From: Ilumatobacteraceae bacterium
GTDB lineage: Bacteria; Actinomycetota; Acidimicrobiia; Acidimicrobiales; Ilumatobacteraceae
Assembly: GCA_022843125.1 (NCBI GenBank)
Contig: JALHOG010000019.1
Coordinates: forward strand, 1-64,000
Direction of reading: 5' to 3'
DNA: 64,000 nucleotides
The notes beneath the pieces are model-generated. The model did not search any database and was not told the origin of the DNA. It saw only the letters and a list, made by a program, of their open reading frames with translations. Numbering within the stretch: position 1 is the first letter of the stretch; every line of letters starts with the position of its first letter. The translations under genes were made by a program, and so were the position numbers. Positions 39,178 to 47,849 of the stretch are shown piece by piece.

Positions 39178-39497
39178 CGCCAACGCTGCTGCGGCCACTG
39201 GCTGAAGCCGACCTCGTCGAACGAACCCGCTACTACCGGCGCGAGGGCGGTGACAGCCTGGGGGAACGATGCTTCGACGCCGCCATCGCGGCGCTGGGCG
39301 CGATCGGGCGGATGCCCGGTGCAGGTTCGCCACGCGTCGACGAACTGTGCGGCATCCCGGGCCTGCGCATCCGCCGCATCGTCGACTTCCCGTGCGGGTG
39401 GTTCTACTTCGTCACTCAGGATCACGTCGACGTCGTCAGGCTGCTCGCCGATGCGCAGGACCTTCCGGCGATCTTCGCCGGCACCGCCGACGAGTAG
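39174..39497 (+). CDS. ParE/RelE-family toxin
   Basis: LAEADLVERTRYYRREGGDSLGERCFDAAIAALGAIGRMPGAGSPRV...RRIVDFPCGWFYFVTQDHVDVVRLLADAQDLPAIF. Confidence 0.92.
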   Translation: MTPTLLRPLAEADLVERTRYYRREGGDSLGERCFDAAIAALGAIGRMPGAGSPRVDELCGIPGLRIRRIVDFPCGWFYFVTQDHVDVVRLLADAQDLPAIFAGTADE

Positions 39498-39659
39498 CAC
39501 GCCCCGGGAATCGCCCGAGGGCGACATCCGTTCAGAACGTGCGCCTGGCCAACCTGGTCATCCATGACAACGGTCGAACGACGACCGCGGTCGCGCGACA
39601 GATCGTCCGGCACGTCCCACCACTCTGACGACGGTCATGGCGTCCGCTGCGATCCGCAG

Positions 39660-39727
39660 CGCAGAACGCGCGCCCAGAACGACCCAGCGCCGGCAAGTTC
39701 ACAACCGGCGCCGATCGGCGCCTAAGT
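39660..39727. repeat. Intergenic palindromic element, copy 2 (16-bp palindrome GGCGCCGATCGGCGCC)
   Basis: cagaac at 39662 and 39675, ccgatcgg at 39711. Confidence 0.65.
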
Positions 39728-39752
39728 GACGCACTCGTCGGGCTGGGGCCAG

Positions 39753-40145
39753 TCAGTTTGACGCGCGGAGATCGAGCCAGTCCCACCGCGATCCTTCGAC
39801 GAGCAACTCGGGGTCTCCAGTCCAGAGGGTCGCTGCCTCGGAGATGGCGAGTGCGGCGCCGAACGCGTCGGCGTATGCCATCGGGTGATCGGCCTTGAGT
39901 CGTGCGGCGTCGAGCACCATGCGTTCGTCGGGGAGACGCACGTCGATGAAATCGCGCAGGTCGCGCACGGTCTCGACCGCGTGATCTTCGCCGCTCGATC
40001 GGCGAATCACGTAGTGCACCTCACCGAGATTGATCCACGACATCAGCGGACGCTCGGCGTCGAGCAGGTCGGCGACGAGTGAGGCCGCCGGCTCGGTGTT
40101 CTCGAGGAACCTCAGAACAGCCCACGAGTCCAGGACGATCGTCAC
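39753..40145 (-). CDS. VapC-type PIN-domain toxin
   Basis: MTIVLDSWAVLRFLENTEPA...INLGEVHYVIRR...HPMAYADAFGAALAI. Confidence 0.93.
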   Translation of the reverse strand: MTIVLDSWAVLRFLENTEPAASLVADLLDAERPLMSWINLGEVHYVIRRSSGEDHAVETVRDLRDFIDVRLPDERMVLDAARLKADHPMAYADAFGAALAISEAATLWTGDPELLVEGSRWDWLDLRASN

Positions 40146-40372
40146 CGCGTTGACTCACGAAGCCGATCGGCGTCACGCTCTGCGATCAAGGCGTCGACAA
40201 GGCCGGTGCCTTCGAACCGTCCGCGCAGCGGTCGGCGGTGGCTCGCTGGGCGGACGGCGACGTGGTCGTCGTGGCGCCAGAAGCTGACTTCGTCGCCGGG
40301 CTCGATGCCGAGTTCGTCGCGGAGTTCCTTGGGGATGACGACCTGACCCTTGGGCCCAACACGATGAGTCAT
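40142..40372 (-). CDS. VapB-type AbrB-fold antitoxin
   Basis: MTHRVGPKGQVVIPKELRDELGIEPGDEVSFW. Confidence 0.94.
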   Translation of the reverse strand: MTHRVGPKGQVVIPKELRDELGIEPGDEVSFWRHDDHVAVRPASHRRPLRGRFEGTGLVDALIAERDADRLRESTR

Positions 40373-40373
40373 A

Positions 40374-40391
40374 CCGAGCAGTATAACTCGG
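40374..40391 (-). promoter_or_regulatory. Inverted repeat CCGAG-N8-CTCGG over a TATACT-like -10 upstream of vapB
   Basis: ccgagcagtataactcgg (reverse strand ccgagttatactgctcgg). Confidence 0.6.
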
Positions 40392-40531
40392 ACGATCGAC
40401 GTGTCTACCTCTGTCGCCTAGCGCCGGATCGAACAGCGCGCCGCTCGCTCCCACCCTCTGCGACGACCGTCCACGCGTATCCGGCGAAGTCGTGCGACCT
40501 ACCGGCGCCGGGAGCCGCACCTCACGCGCAG

Positions 40532-40590
40532 CACAGAACGTCGGAAGGCCGCAGCAGGAAACCGAGCGCCGATCGGCGCTTCGGGCGCGA
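40532..40590. repeat. Intergenic palindromic element, copy 3 (16-bp palindrome AGCGCCGATCGGCGCT)
   Basis: cagaac at 40534, ccgatcgg at 40569. Confidence 0.65.
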
Positions 40591-40644
40591 CGGAGACAGG
40601 TTGTGAGCGGCGTCACCGGCGAGGCGAACGTTGCTCGAATCTCG

Positions 40645-41367
40645 CTAGTACGGCGACTCGTACGGGGCGTCCGGGGCGGCCGGGAGAACCTCGTACCGGA
40701 TCAGGTCGGCTTCGACGATCCATGGTTCCTCGAGGTCGTACGGCTCCGGGGGTACACGCCACACGACGACCGCGTCGATCCAGGTGTCGTCGGGCAGCGG
40801 GGTCGCGACGTTGCTGATCGCCACCTGCACGGGCAGGGCGTCGGCGGCACAGCACGCGACCGCGAATCGGGTGAGGACGAAGCCGTCTGGTGTCCGTTCG
40901 TCATTGACCACGAATCCGCTCAGCAGCACCGGGCGGTCGCGGAGGCTCTCGTCTTGGTCCCACACCGCTCGGTCGACGAACTCGAGGAACGTCAGCGGTG
41001 CCGGTTCCTGGCCCTCCGGCAAGGGATCGAACGCGTCGCGCTCGGTGCTCTGGTAGCCGTCGGTGCGGTCGACCGCGCTGGCGCCGAGTGCGGTTGGAGC
41101 GACCGAGATGAGCACGAGCATCGGGACGATGAGCAGCCATCCGACCGATGGCGCGACGGATCGACGACTCACCTCGGCGTGGTCTCGCCGCTCGACGTCG
41201 GCGCGGATGGCCTCCGCCATGCCCAGCAGTACGAGCACGACGGCGCCGATCAGGAGCGGCCAGCGCATGCGCTGCTGGAGGAAGGCGCCGAATTCGCCCG
41301 TCCAGGCGAGCCGAACGGACATCGCCCCGACGAACAACATGATCGTGGCGCGACCCATCCGATTCAC
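40645..41367 (-). CDS. TIGR03943/YcgQ-family membrane protein
   Basis: Two TM helices, LTFLEFVDRAVWDQDESLRDRPVLLSGFVVNDERTPDGFVLTRFAVACCAADALPVQVAI. Confidence 0.85.
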   Translation of the reverse strand: MNRMGRATIMLFVGAMSVRLAWTGEFGAFLQQRMRWPLLIGAVVLVLLGMAEAIRADVERRDHAEVSRRSVAPSVGWLLIVPMLVLISVAPTALGASAVDRTDGYQSTERDAFDPLPEGQEPAPLTFLEFVDRAVWDQDESLRDRPVLLSGFVVNDERTPDGFVLTRFAVACCAADALPVQVAISNVATPLPDDTWIDAVVVWRVPPEPYDLEEPWIVEADLIRYEVLPAAPDAPYESPY

Positions 41368-42380
41368 AGCAGCACCTGCCCGACGAGCACGGCTGATCCG
41401 GTGGCGACCACGAGGGTCATCGGCGCGAACACCATGACGAACCGAGCGCCGAACACGCCGCGCTGCATGGCGATCAGCTTGAGATCGATCACCGGGCCGA
41501 CAACGAGGAACACGAGACGGGACGTGAGCGAGAACTGGGGGAGGCCGGCGGCGACGAACGCATCGGCCTCGGAGCAGATCGACAGCAGCATCGCGAGCAG
41601 GGCGAGCGTGATGATGGACGCGATCTCGTTGCCGGCGACCGTGTCGAGCGCAGTGCGGGGCACGATCAACTGGAGCGACGCAGCAACTGCCGCGCCGACC
41701 ACGAGGTAGCCCCCGGCGTGCACGAAGTCGTGCGCGGCCGACTCGCTGAACCGCGCCCAGCGCGACCCGCCGTGATCGTGGGCGTGGATGTCGTCGAGCG
41801 GTACCCGCCGTTTCCAGATCACCCACCACCAGCCGATCGCGACGGCGGCGAGGAACGATGCCGCGAAGCGCGCGACCACGACCATCGGCTCGTTGGGGAA
41901 CGCGACCGCAGTGCTGATCAGCACCACCGGGTTGATCGCGGGGGCGGCAAGCAGGAACGTCAGGGCTGCGGCGGGCGGGGTGCCTGCAGCGACGAGGCGC
42001 CCGGCGATCGGGACCGAGCCGCACTCGCAGCCCGGCAGGGCGAAGCCTGCCGCGCCGGCCGCAGGCACGGCCAGATACTGGTTGCGCGGCACGATCCGCT
42101 CGACGAAGCCCGGCGATACGAGGGCCGCGATGACGCCGCTCAACGTGACTCCCAGTACGAGGAACGGCAGGGCCTGGATGCAGATCGACACGAACAGCGT
42201 CGACCACAGCCGGACGTCCTCGAGGACGAGGACGCCGAGCCGGGAGCGCATCAACAACGCCAGGACCAGGCCGCCGATGACGACCGTCGGGCCGAGCACT
42301 GGCAACCGGGACGAGACGTCGTGGTGGTGATGGTGTTGCCCGGCGTCGACCACCGCCGAAGTGTAGGAGGGCGGGCGCAC
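41364..42380 (-). CDS. Permease of ArsP_1/UPF0718 (YcgR/YraQ) family
   Basis: Multi-TM; AALVSPGFVERIVPRNQYLAVPAAGAAGFALPGCECGSVPIAGRLVAAGTPPAAALTFLLAAPAINPVVL. Confidence 0.88.
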   Translation of the reverse strand: MRPPSYTSAVVDAGQHHHHHDVSSRLPVLGPTVVIGGLVLALLMRSRLGVLVLEDVRLWSTLFVSICIQALPFLVLGVTLSGVIAALVSPGFVERIVPRNQYLAVPAAGAAGFALPGCECGSVPIAGRLVAAGTPPAAALTFLLAAPAINPVVLISTAVAFPNEPMVVVARFAASFLAAVAIGWWWVIWKRRVPLDDIHAHDHGGSRWARFSESAAHDFVHAGGYLVVGAAVAASLQLIVPRTALDTVAGNEIASIITLALLAMLLSICSEADAFVAAGLPQFSLTSRLVFLVVGPVIDLKLIAMQRGVFGARFVMVFAPMTLVVATGSAVLVGQVLL

Positions 42381-42473
42381 ACCAGACCGCTTGTTGCGTC
42401 GACCGGACCAGCGCGCGCCGGCGAGCCTTCATCACGTCTCCACGCCGCCCTCGGCGCCTGCCTGTCAGAGCCC

Positions 42474-42503
42474 TTGTGACTGCATGTCAGGAGTGCCTAA
42501 CAT
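42474..42503 (+). promoter_or_regulatory. Putative promoter TTGTGA-N17-CTAACA with DtxR/IdeR-like box TGTCAGGAGTGCCTAACAT
   Basis: -35 at 42474, -10 at 42497, box 42485-42503. Confidence 0.7.
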
Positions 42504-42571
42504 GCCGTCCGTGGCCGTTGCGGATCGTTCGTGTGAGAACTCCCGCCTCGGCGTCAGCCGGGAGCTCACAC

Positions 42572-43636
42572 GTGGCGCTTGCTGAGGCGAGGGTGCGAGT
42601 GGCCGAGCCGGTAGGTAGCGCCGCCGGCGGGATCGGCCGCCGCCGAGCCCTCCGGCTCGCCGGCCTCGTTGCGGCGTCGGGTCTGCTCGTGTTCGTCGTG
42701 CTGTTGTCGCTCGCAGTCGGTGCGAAGCCGATCCCGCTGGGCACCGTGATCCACTCGTTCACCGGATTCGACGGCTCGAACGACCATCTCGTCGTGCGGG
42801 AGCTGCGCCTCCCGCGCACCCTCGTGGGGGTCCTCGTCGGTGCCGCGCTCGGGCTGGCCGGAGCGCTCATGCAGGCGATCACGCGCAATCCGCTGGCCGA
42901 TCCCGGCTTGCTGGGCGTCAACGCCGGTGCATCGCTCGCCGTGGTGATCGGCATCTCCATGTTCGGATTGGGGTCGCTGTCCGCGTACGTGTGGCTTGCG
43001 TTCTTCGGTGCGGCGGTCACGTCGGTCGTCGTCTACGCGCTCGGGTCGATGGGGCGCGGCGGGGCGACCCCCGTGCGGCTGGCGCTGGCCGGTGCCGCAC
43101 TGTCGGCCTTGCTCGGCGCGCTCACGTCGGCGGTCGTCCTGCTCGACCAGGCGACGCTCGATCAGTTCCGGTTCTGGGTGGTGGGCTCGCTCGCCGGCCG
43201 CGACCAGGACGTGCTGGTCCAGGTGTTGCCGTTCATCGTCGTCGGGCTCGTCGTCGGGCTCGGCTGCGCCCGACCGCTCAACGCGCTCGGACTGGGCGAG
43301 GAGACCGCCCGCGCGCTCGGCACCCGCGTCGGCTGGACGCGTGCGGCGACGGCGCTGTCGGTCACGCTGCTGTGCGGCGCCGCCACCGCAGCGTGCGGGC
43401 CGATCGGGTTCATCGGGCTCGTCGTGCCGCTTGCCGCCCGCGCCGTCGTCGGTCCCGACCAGCGCTGGCTCCTGCCGTACTCGGCGGTGATCGGCCCGAT
43501 CGTGCTGCTCGTCTGTGACGTCGTCGGTCGGGTCATCGCCCGCCCGTCGGAGGTGCAGGTCGGGATCATGACCGCGGCGATCGGCGGGCCGGCGTTCGTG
43601 CTGCTGGTCCGGCGCGTCCGGATGGCGCAGCTGTGA
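42572..43636 (+). CDS. FecCD-family iron-siderophore ABC permease
   Basis: RELRLPRTLVGVLVGAALGLAGALMQAITRNPLADPGLLGVNAGA; GTG start assumed. Confidence 0.93.
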   Translation: MALAEARVRVAEPVGSAAGGIGRRRALRLAGLVAASGLLVFVVLLSLAVGAKPIPLGTVIHSFTGFDGSNDHLVVRELRLPRTLVGVLVGAALGLAGALMQAITRNPLADPGLLGVNAGASLAVVIGISMFGLGSLSAYVWLAFFGAAVTSVVVYALGSMGRGGATPVRLALAGAALSALLGALTSAVVLLDQATLDQFRFWVVGSLAGRDQDVLVQVLPFIVVGLVVGLGCARPLNALGLGEETARALGTRVGWTRAATALSVTLLCGAATAACGPIGFIGLVVPLAARAVVGPDQRWLLPYSAVIGPIVLLVCDVVGRVIARPSEVQVGIMTAAIGGPAFVLLVRRVRMAQL

Positions 43637-44700
43637 GCCTCGCACTCCAACGTTCGCGGTCCCCGATCACCGGTCGGGTGGTCCGGACGCGGCGGATCTC
43701 GGTCCGCCTCGACGGGCGCGCGATCGGCCTCAGCGGTGTGCTCGCAGCGGCGATCGTCGCCATCGGGTGCTGGTCGATCAGCGTCGGGGACTTCCCGATC
43801 CCGATCTCCGAGGTGGTGCGTGCGGTGTTCGCGACCGCATCCGACGATGCGGAGTTCATCGTCCAGACGTTGCGCCTGCCGCGGGTCCTCACGGCGATCA
43901 TGGTCGGCGCCGCGTTCGCGATCTCGGGCGGGATCTTCCAGTCGCTCGCCAACAACCCGCTGGCGTCGCCCGACATCGTCGGGTTCAACTCGGGCGCCGC
44001 GCTCGGCGCCGTGTTCATGATCGTGCTCGTCGAGGGCGCGGGCAGCCTCGAGGTGTCGTTCGGCGCGATCGTCGGCGGCGTGGGCACGGCGGTGCTGGTG
44101 TACGTGTTCGCCTACAAGCGGGGCGTCCACGGCTACCGCCTGATCCTCGTCGGCATCGGGATCGGCTTCGCCGTGTCCGCGGTCGTGAACTATCTGATCA
44201 CCCGGGCGCAGATCTACGAGGCGCAGCGCGCTGCGGTCTGGCTCACCGGATCGCTCAACGGGCGCGGGTGGGAACACGTCCGCCCGGTGGGCTTCGGCCT
44301 GCTGGTGTTGGTGCCGATCGCAGCGGTGCTCGCCCGCCGGCTGCGGTTGCTCGAGCTCGGCCCGGACACCGCGGCCGCACTCGGGGTGCGCGTCGGTCGG
44401 GCCCGCCTCGGTCTGGTGCTCGTCGGCATCGCACTCGCAGCGCTCGCCACCGCATCCGCCGGGCCGATCGCCTTCATCGCGCTCGTGTCGCCCCCGATCG
44501 CCCGGCGGCTCGTCCGCTCGCCCGGCTTCACGCTCGTGCCGACAGCGCTGGTCGGTGCCCTCCTGACGGTGACGGCCGATCTGGTGGCGCGGCGCATCAT
44601 GGCCCCCACCGAGCTGCCGGTCGGCATCGCCACGGCGGTGATCGGCGCGCCGTACCTCCTCTGGCTGTTGACCCGCGAGATCCGAACGGGAGCGATGTGA
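43633..44700 (+). CDS. FecCD-family iron-siderophore ABC permease (second subunit)
   Basis: LRLPRVLTAIMVGAAFAISGGIFQSLANNPLASPDIVGFNSGAALGAV. Confidence 0.94.
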   Translation: MSLALQRSRSPITGRVVRTRRISVRLDGRAIGLSGVLAAAIVAIGCWSISVGDFPIPISEVVRAVFATASDDAEFIVQTLRLPRVLTAIMVGAAFAISGGIFQSLANNPLASPDIVGFNSGAALGAVFMIVLVEGAGSLEVSFGAIVGGVGTAVLVYVFAYKRGVHGYRLILVGIGIGFAVSAVVNYLITRAQIYEAQRAAVWLTGSLNGRGWEHVRPVGFGLLVLVPIAAVLARRLRLLELGPDTAAALGVRVGRARLGLVLVGIALAALATASAGPIAFIALVSPPIARRLVRSPGFTLVPTALVGALLTVTADLVARRIMAPTELPVGIATAVIGAPYLLWLLTREIRTGAM

Positions 44701-45539
44701 ACCCCTCCGACCCGCCACGCCTCAGCGGCGCCGACCTCCGCCTCGCCTATGACGACCGTGTGATCACCGACGGCCTGTCGGTCGACATCCCCGACGGTGT
44801 GATCACGGCGATCGTCGGCGCGAACGCGTGCGGCAAGTCGACGTTGCTGCGTGCGCTCGCCCGCCTGCTCAAGCCCCATCGTGGGCGGGTCCTGCTCGAC
44901 GGTCACGAGATCCACTCGATCAAGACCAAGGAGGTGGCGCGTCGCCTCGGTCTGCTGCCCCAGTCGCCGATCGCGCCCGAGGGGATCACCGTGGGAGACC
45001 TGGTGGCCCGCGGCCGCTCGCCGCACCAGAAGCTGCTGCAGCAGTGGTCGGAGGCCGACGAGTCGGCGGTGGTGGCGGCGCTCACCGCCACCAACACGAT
45101 CGAACTCGCCGATCGCGCGGTCGACGAGCTGTCGGGTGGGCAGCGTCAGCGGGTCTGGATCGCGATGGCGCTCGCCCAGGAGACGCCGATCCTGCTGCTC
45201 GACGAGCCCACCACGTTCCTCGACATCGCGCACCAGATCGAGGTGCTCGATCTCGTCGCCGACCTCAACGAGCGACGGGCGGCGACGGTCGTGATGGTGC
45301 TCCACGATCTCAACCAGGCCTGCCGGTACGCCCACCACGTGATCGCGATGAACGGGGGAGCGGTCGCGGCCGCCGGTGCCCCCCACGACGTGATCACCGC
45401 CGAGCTCGTGCGCGACGTGTTCGGCCTCGAGTGCATCGTCGTCGACGACCCGGTGTCGGGCACGCCGATGGTCGTGCCGTCGGCGCGCCGCTCCCAGCGG
45501 TACGGGCGGGTTCGTCGCCACGCTGCGGCGACCAGCTAG
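44697..45539 (+). CDS. Iron-siderophore ABC ATP-binding protein (FepC-like)
   Basis: IVGANACGKSTLLRALARLLKP; ELSGGQRQRVWIAMALAQ; LLLDEPTTFLDIAHQIEVLDL; GTG start. Confidence 0.95.
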   Translation: MNPSDPPRLSGADLRLAYDDRVITDGLSVDIPDGVITAIVGANACGKSTLLRALARLLKPHRGRVLLDGHEIHSIKTKEVARRLGLLPQSPIAPEGITVGDLVARGRSPHQKLLQQWSEADESAVVAALTATNTIELADRAVDELSGGQRQRVWIAMALAQETPILLLDEPTTFLDIAHQIEVLDLVADLNERRAATVVMVLHDLNQACRYAHHVIAMNGGAVAAAGAPHDVITAELVRDVFGLECIVVDDPVSGTPMVVPSARRSQRYGRVRRHAAATS

Positions 45540-45552
45540 CGTTCGCATCCGA

Positions 45553-45651
45553 CGAAGGGGAGTAGCCCGCTTCGCCACCGGTCGACATGCTGGCCCCGAT
45601 ACCTGGGCCCGGTCGGTGGGCCCGCAGTGATGCGGGTGGGCGAGACCTTCG
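45553..45651 (+). ncRNA. yybP-ykoY manganese riboswitch
   Basis: gaaggggagtagcccgc...ggtcgacatgctggcccc...gggcgagacctt upstream of a GDT1/TMEM165-family gene. Confidence 0.85.
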
Positions 45652-45682
45652 GCCAACGACGCCATCGTCGCGGCCGAGGTCT
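45643..45682 (+). promoter_or_regulatory. Hairpin overlapping riboswitch 3' end (possible expression platform)
   Basis: agaccttcggcc ... cgacg-ccat-cgtcg ... ggccgaggtct. Confidence 0.65.
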
Positions 45683-45742
45683 TCCGTGGAGTCCCGGTCG
45701 TGTGGACGTCGATCATCGACCGCCAGCCACCAGGGAGCCCAC

Positions 45743-46327
45743 ATGTCCATCACCGATCTGCTGCGAGCGTTCGCCACCGTCTTCCCGGCCGAACTCCCCG
45801 ACAAGACGATGATCGCAACCGTCGTCCTCGTGGCCCGCTTCCGGCGTCCGCTGTGGGTGTGGTGCGGCGCGGTCGCTGCGTTCACGATCCACGTCACGGT
45901 CGCGGTTGCGGCCGGGAGTGCGATCAGCCTGCTGCCCGACGCGGTGGTCGGCGGCGTGGTCGCCGCCATGTTCGCCACCGGCTCGATCGTCCTGTTCAGG
46001 TCGGCCCGCTCGGGGAGCGAAGCGCTCGACAGCGACGAACCCGAGGCCGAGACCACGCCTCGCGCGGCAGTGCTCGGCAGCTTCGCGCTGGTCGCGCTCG
46101 CGGAGTGGGGCGACCTGACGCAGCTCGCGACTGCCGGGTTGGCCGCGCGCAGCGACGATCCGATCGCGGTCTGGTTCGGTGCACTCGCCGCGCTCGCGTC
46201 GGTTGCCGCGATCGCCGCGACGTTCGGCAGACAGATCGTGGCCCGGGTCCCGATCCACCGCATCAACTACATCGCTTCGGCCGTCTTCGCCGCGCTCGCG
46301 CTCTGGACCCTCATCGAGCTCGCCTGA
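45743..46327 (+). CDS. GDT1/TMEM165 (UPF0016/MneA) family cation exporter
   Basis: FATVFPAELPDKTMIATVVLVARFRRPLWVWCG; ALVALAEWGDLTQLATAGLAA. Confidence 0.93.
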   Translation: MSITDLLRAFATVFPAELPDKTMIATVVLVARFRRPLWVWCGAVAAFTIHVTVAVAAGSAISLLPDAVVGGVVAAMFATGSIVLFRSARSGSEALDSDEPEAETTPRAAVLGSFALVALAEWGDLTQLATAGLAARSDDPIAVWFGALAALASVAAIAATFGRQIVARVPIHRINYIASAVFAALALWTLIELA

Positions 46328-46360
46328 CCCGTTCCTGTCACCGATGTCCCGAGACGACGC

Positions 46361-47635
46361 TCAGGGCCCGAGCAGCGCGGCGGGCACCACGGCGATGCCG
46401 TCGGGTCGGCGATACGCGTGTGCTCCCGTCGTGACGACGACGGCATCGAGCAGATCCGTCCCGAGCCGGTTGCGTAGCCAGCGGAGGTGCCGTACGTCGT
46501 CGTCGGTCACGGTCGGAGAGAGCTTCACTTCGATGCCGAGACACCGACCATCGCGACGTTCCACGATCAGATCGATTTCGCGCTCGCCCCGGTGGGTGCG
46601 GAAGTGGGCCACCCGCGCTTCCGAGCGCTGCGCATACACCCGCACGCTGAGCGTCACGAGTGATTCGAACAGTGCTCCGAGGAACGGTCCGTCACGGAAC
46701 GCGCTCGTGCTTCGGTCATCGCCCGAGAGCAGTGCCTCCTCGTCGAGGCCGAGCAGCGCTACTGCGAGCGCAGGATCGGCCAGGTGGTGCTTGGGGGACG
46801 CAGCCAGCTCGTTGAGATGGGCGTTGGATGGCAGCCACGCGGGCAGCGCGTCGAGGATGAACAGCCGCTCCAGCGCATCGCGATAGGACGTCAACGTCGT
46901 GCGCGAGGGCTGTGCTCGAACGCCCGGGTTCGCCGCGCCGGCGATCTTCGCGTACGCCGTCGTGGTCGCGGTGGCGGCGCCGTATGCGGCCATCCAGCGC
47001 TGGAGTCTGTTCGGGTTCCGGATCTTCGAGCCGGTCTCCTCGATGTCGCGATCGACGTAGCTGTCGAGTTGCGCTCTCCTGATGCGAGGCGACAGCGGCC
47101 GAATTCCGGGGAAGCCGGAGGCGACGATCTCGTTGGCATAGACCCTCAGATCGGCGGGTGACTCGCCGGCCAGCGCCGGTCGTCCTCCGGTGAGGAGATC
47201 GGCGAGGCTCACCGACGGCTGGAAGCCGCGTTCGGACAACGCGAGTGGCCGCATCCGTACCCGGAGGATCCGGCCGGCGCCCGAGTGCCGGCCGGGGTCA
47301 TCCTGCGACGCTGAGCCGGTGAGGAGGAACTGGCCTGGTTTCGCGCCGGCATCGACCGCCCGCCGGACCACGTCCCAGGTGGCTGGCAGGTGCTGCCATT
47401 CGTCGAGGAGCACCCGGCGTCCATCCAGGAGTCGTCGAGGATCCGCCTCGAGCAACGCCCGGTCCGTCGGTGACTCGAGACGGAACTCGTGATCGACCCG
47501 TTCGGCAGCCGTGGCACTCTTGCCCACGCCCTTCGCGCCTTCGAGGGAGACGGCAGCCGCGCCCGCCAGCAGTTCGTCGAGTTCCGTATCGATCACCCGG
47601 CGGTCGTAGTGACGAGCACGAAGGCTACTGCTCAT
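46361..47635 (-). CDS. AAA+ ATPase with DUF4143
   Basis: EGAKGVGKSATAAERV Walker A, VLLDEWQHLPATWDVVRRAVD, FLLTGSA, C-terminal nuclease-like FRTHRGEREIDLIVERRDGRCLGIEVKLS. Confidence 0.92.
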   Translation of the reverse strand: MSSSLRARHYDRRVIDTELDELLAGAAAVSLEGAKGVGKSATAAERVDHEFRLESPTDRALLEADPRRLLDGRRVLLDEWQHLPATWDVVRRAVDAGAKPGQFLLTGSASQDDPGRHSGAGRILRVRMRPLALSERGFQPSVSLADLLTGGRPALAGESPADLRVYANEIVASGFPGIRPLSPRIRRAQLDSYVDRDIEETGSKIRNPNRLQRWMAAYGAATATTTAYAKIAGAANPGVRAQPSRTTLTSYRDALERLFILDALPAWLPSNAHLNELAASPKHHLADPALAVALLGLDEEALLSGDDRSTSAFRDGPFLGALFESLVTLSVRVYAQRSEARVAHFRTHRGEREIDLIVERRDGRCLGIEVKLSPTVTDDDVRHLRWLRNRLGTDLLDAVVVTTGAHAYRRPDGIAVVPAALLGP

Positions 47636-47657
47636 TCGACCAGCGTATCGCATGTAT

Positions 47658-47726
47658 TGGACAAACTCGGGATCTTCTACTGGACATTCTCGGGCGATCG
47701 CACTGGACGTCCTCGGGCAGTAGTAC
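47658..47726. repeat. Three 23-bp direct repeats TGGACnnnCTCGGG(n9) upstream of the DUF4143 gene
   Basis: tggacaaactcggg..., tggacattctcggg..., tggacgtcctcggg... at 47658, 47681, 47704. Confidence 0.85.
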
Positions 47727-47812
47727 GTCTCCTCCGGCTCGACACATCGTCCTCGGCGCCGCACCGGTCGTCGCCACCTCTGGGCAGTCGCGTTGGGCTC
47801 TTTGCGGCCTCC

Positions 47813-47843
47813 TTGACGTCAATTGTAAAGCAATCCTAATCTC
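47813..47843 (+). promoter_or_regulatory. Putative promoter TTGACG-N17-CTAATC with degenerate iron box
   Basis: ttgacgtcaattgtaaagcaatcctaatc just upstream of the SBP start. Confidence 0.5.
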
Positions 47844-47849
47844 CTGGTC

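Noticed and set aside
38674-40644. TA island as a chromosomal integron with attC sites
   Set aside because: No integrase in the window and the repeats lack convincing RYYYAAC/GTTRRRY core sites; kept only as an unexplained repeat finding
47658-47726. Short CRISPR-like array
   Set aside because: Conserved portion and spacing (23-bp period, about 9-bp variable part) are far too short for CRISPR and no cas genes are present
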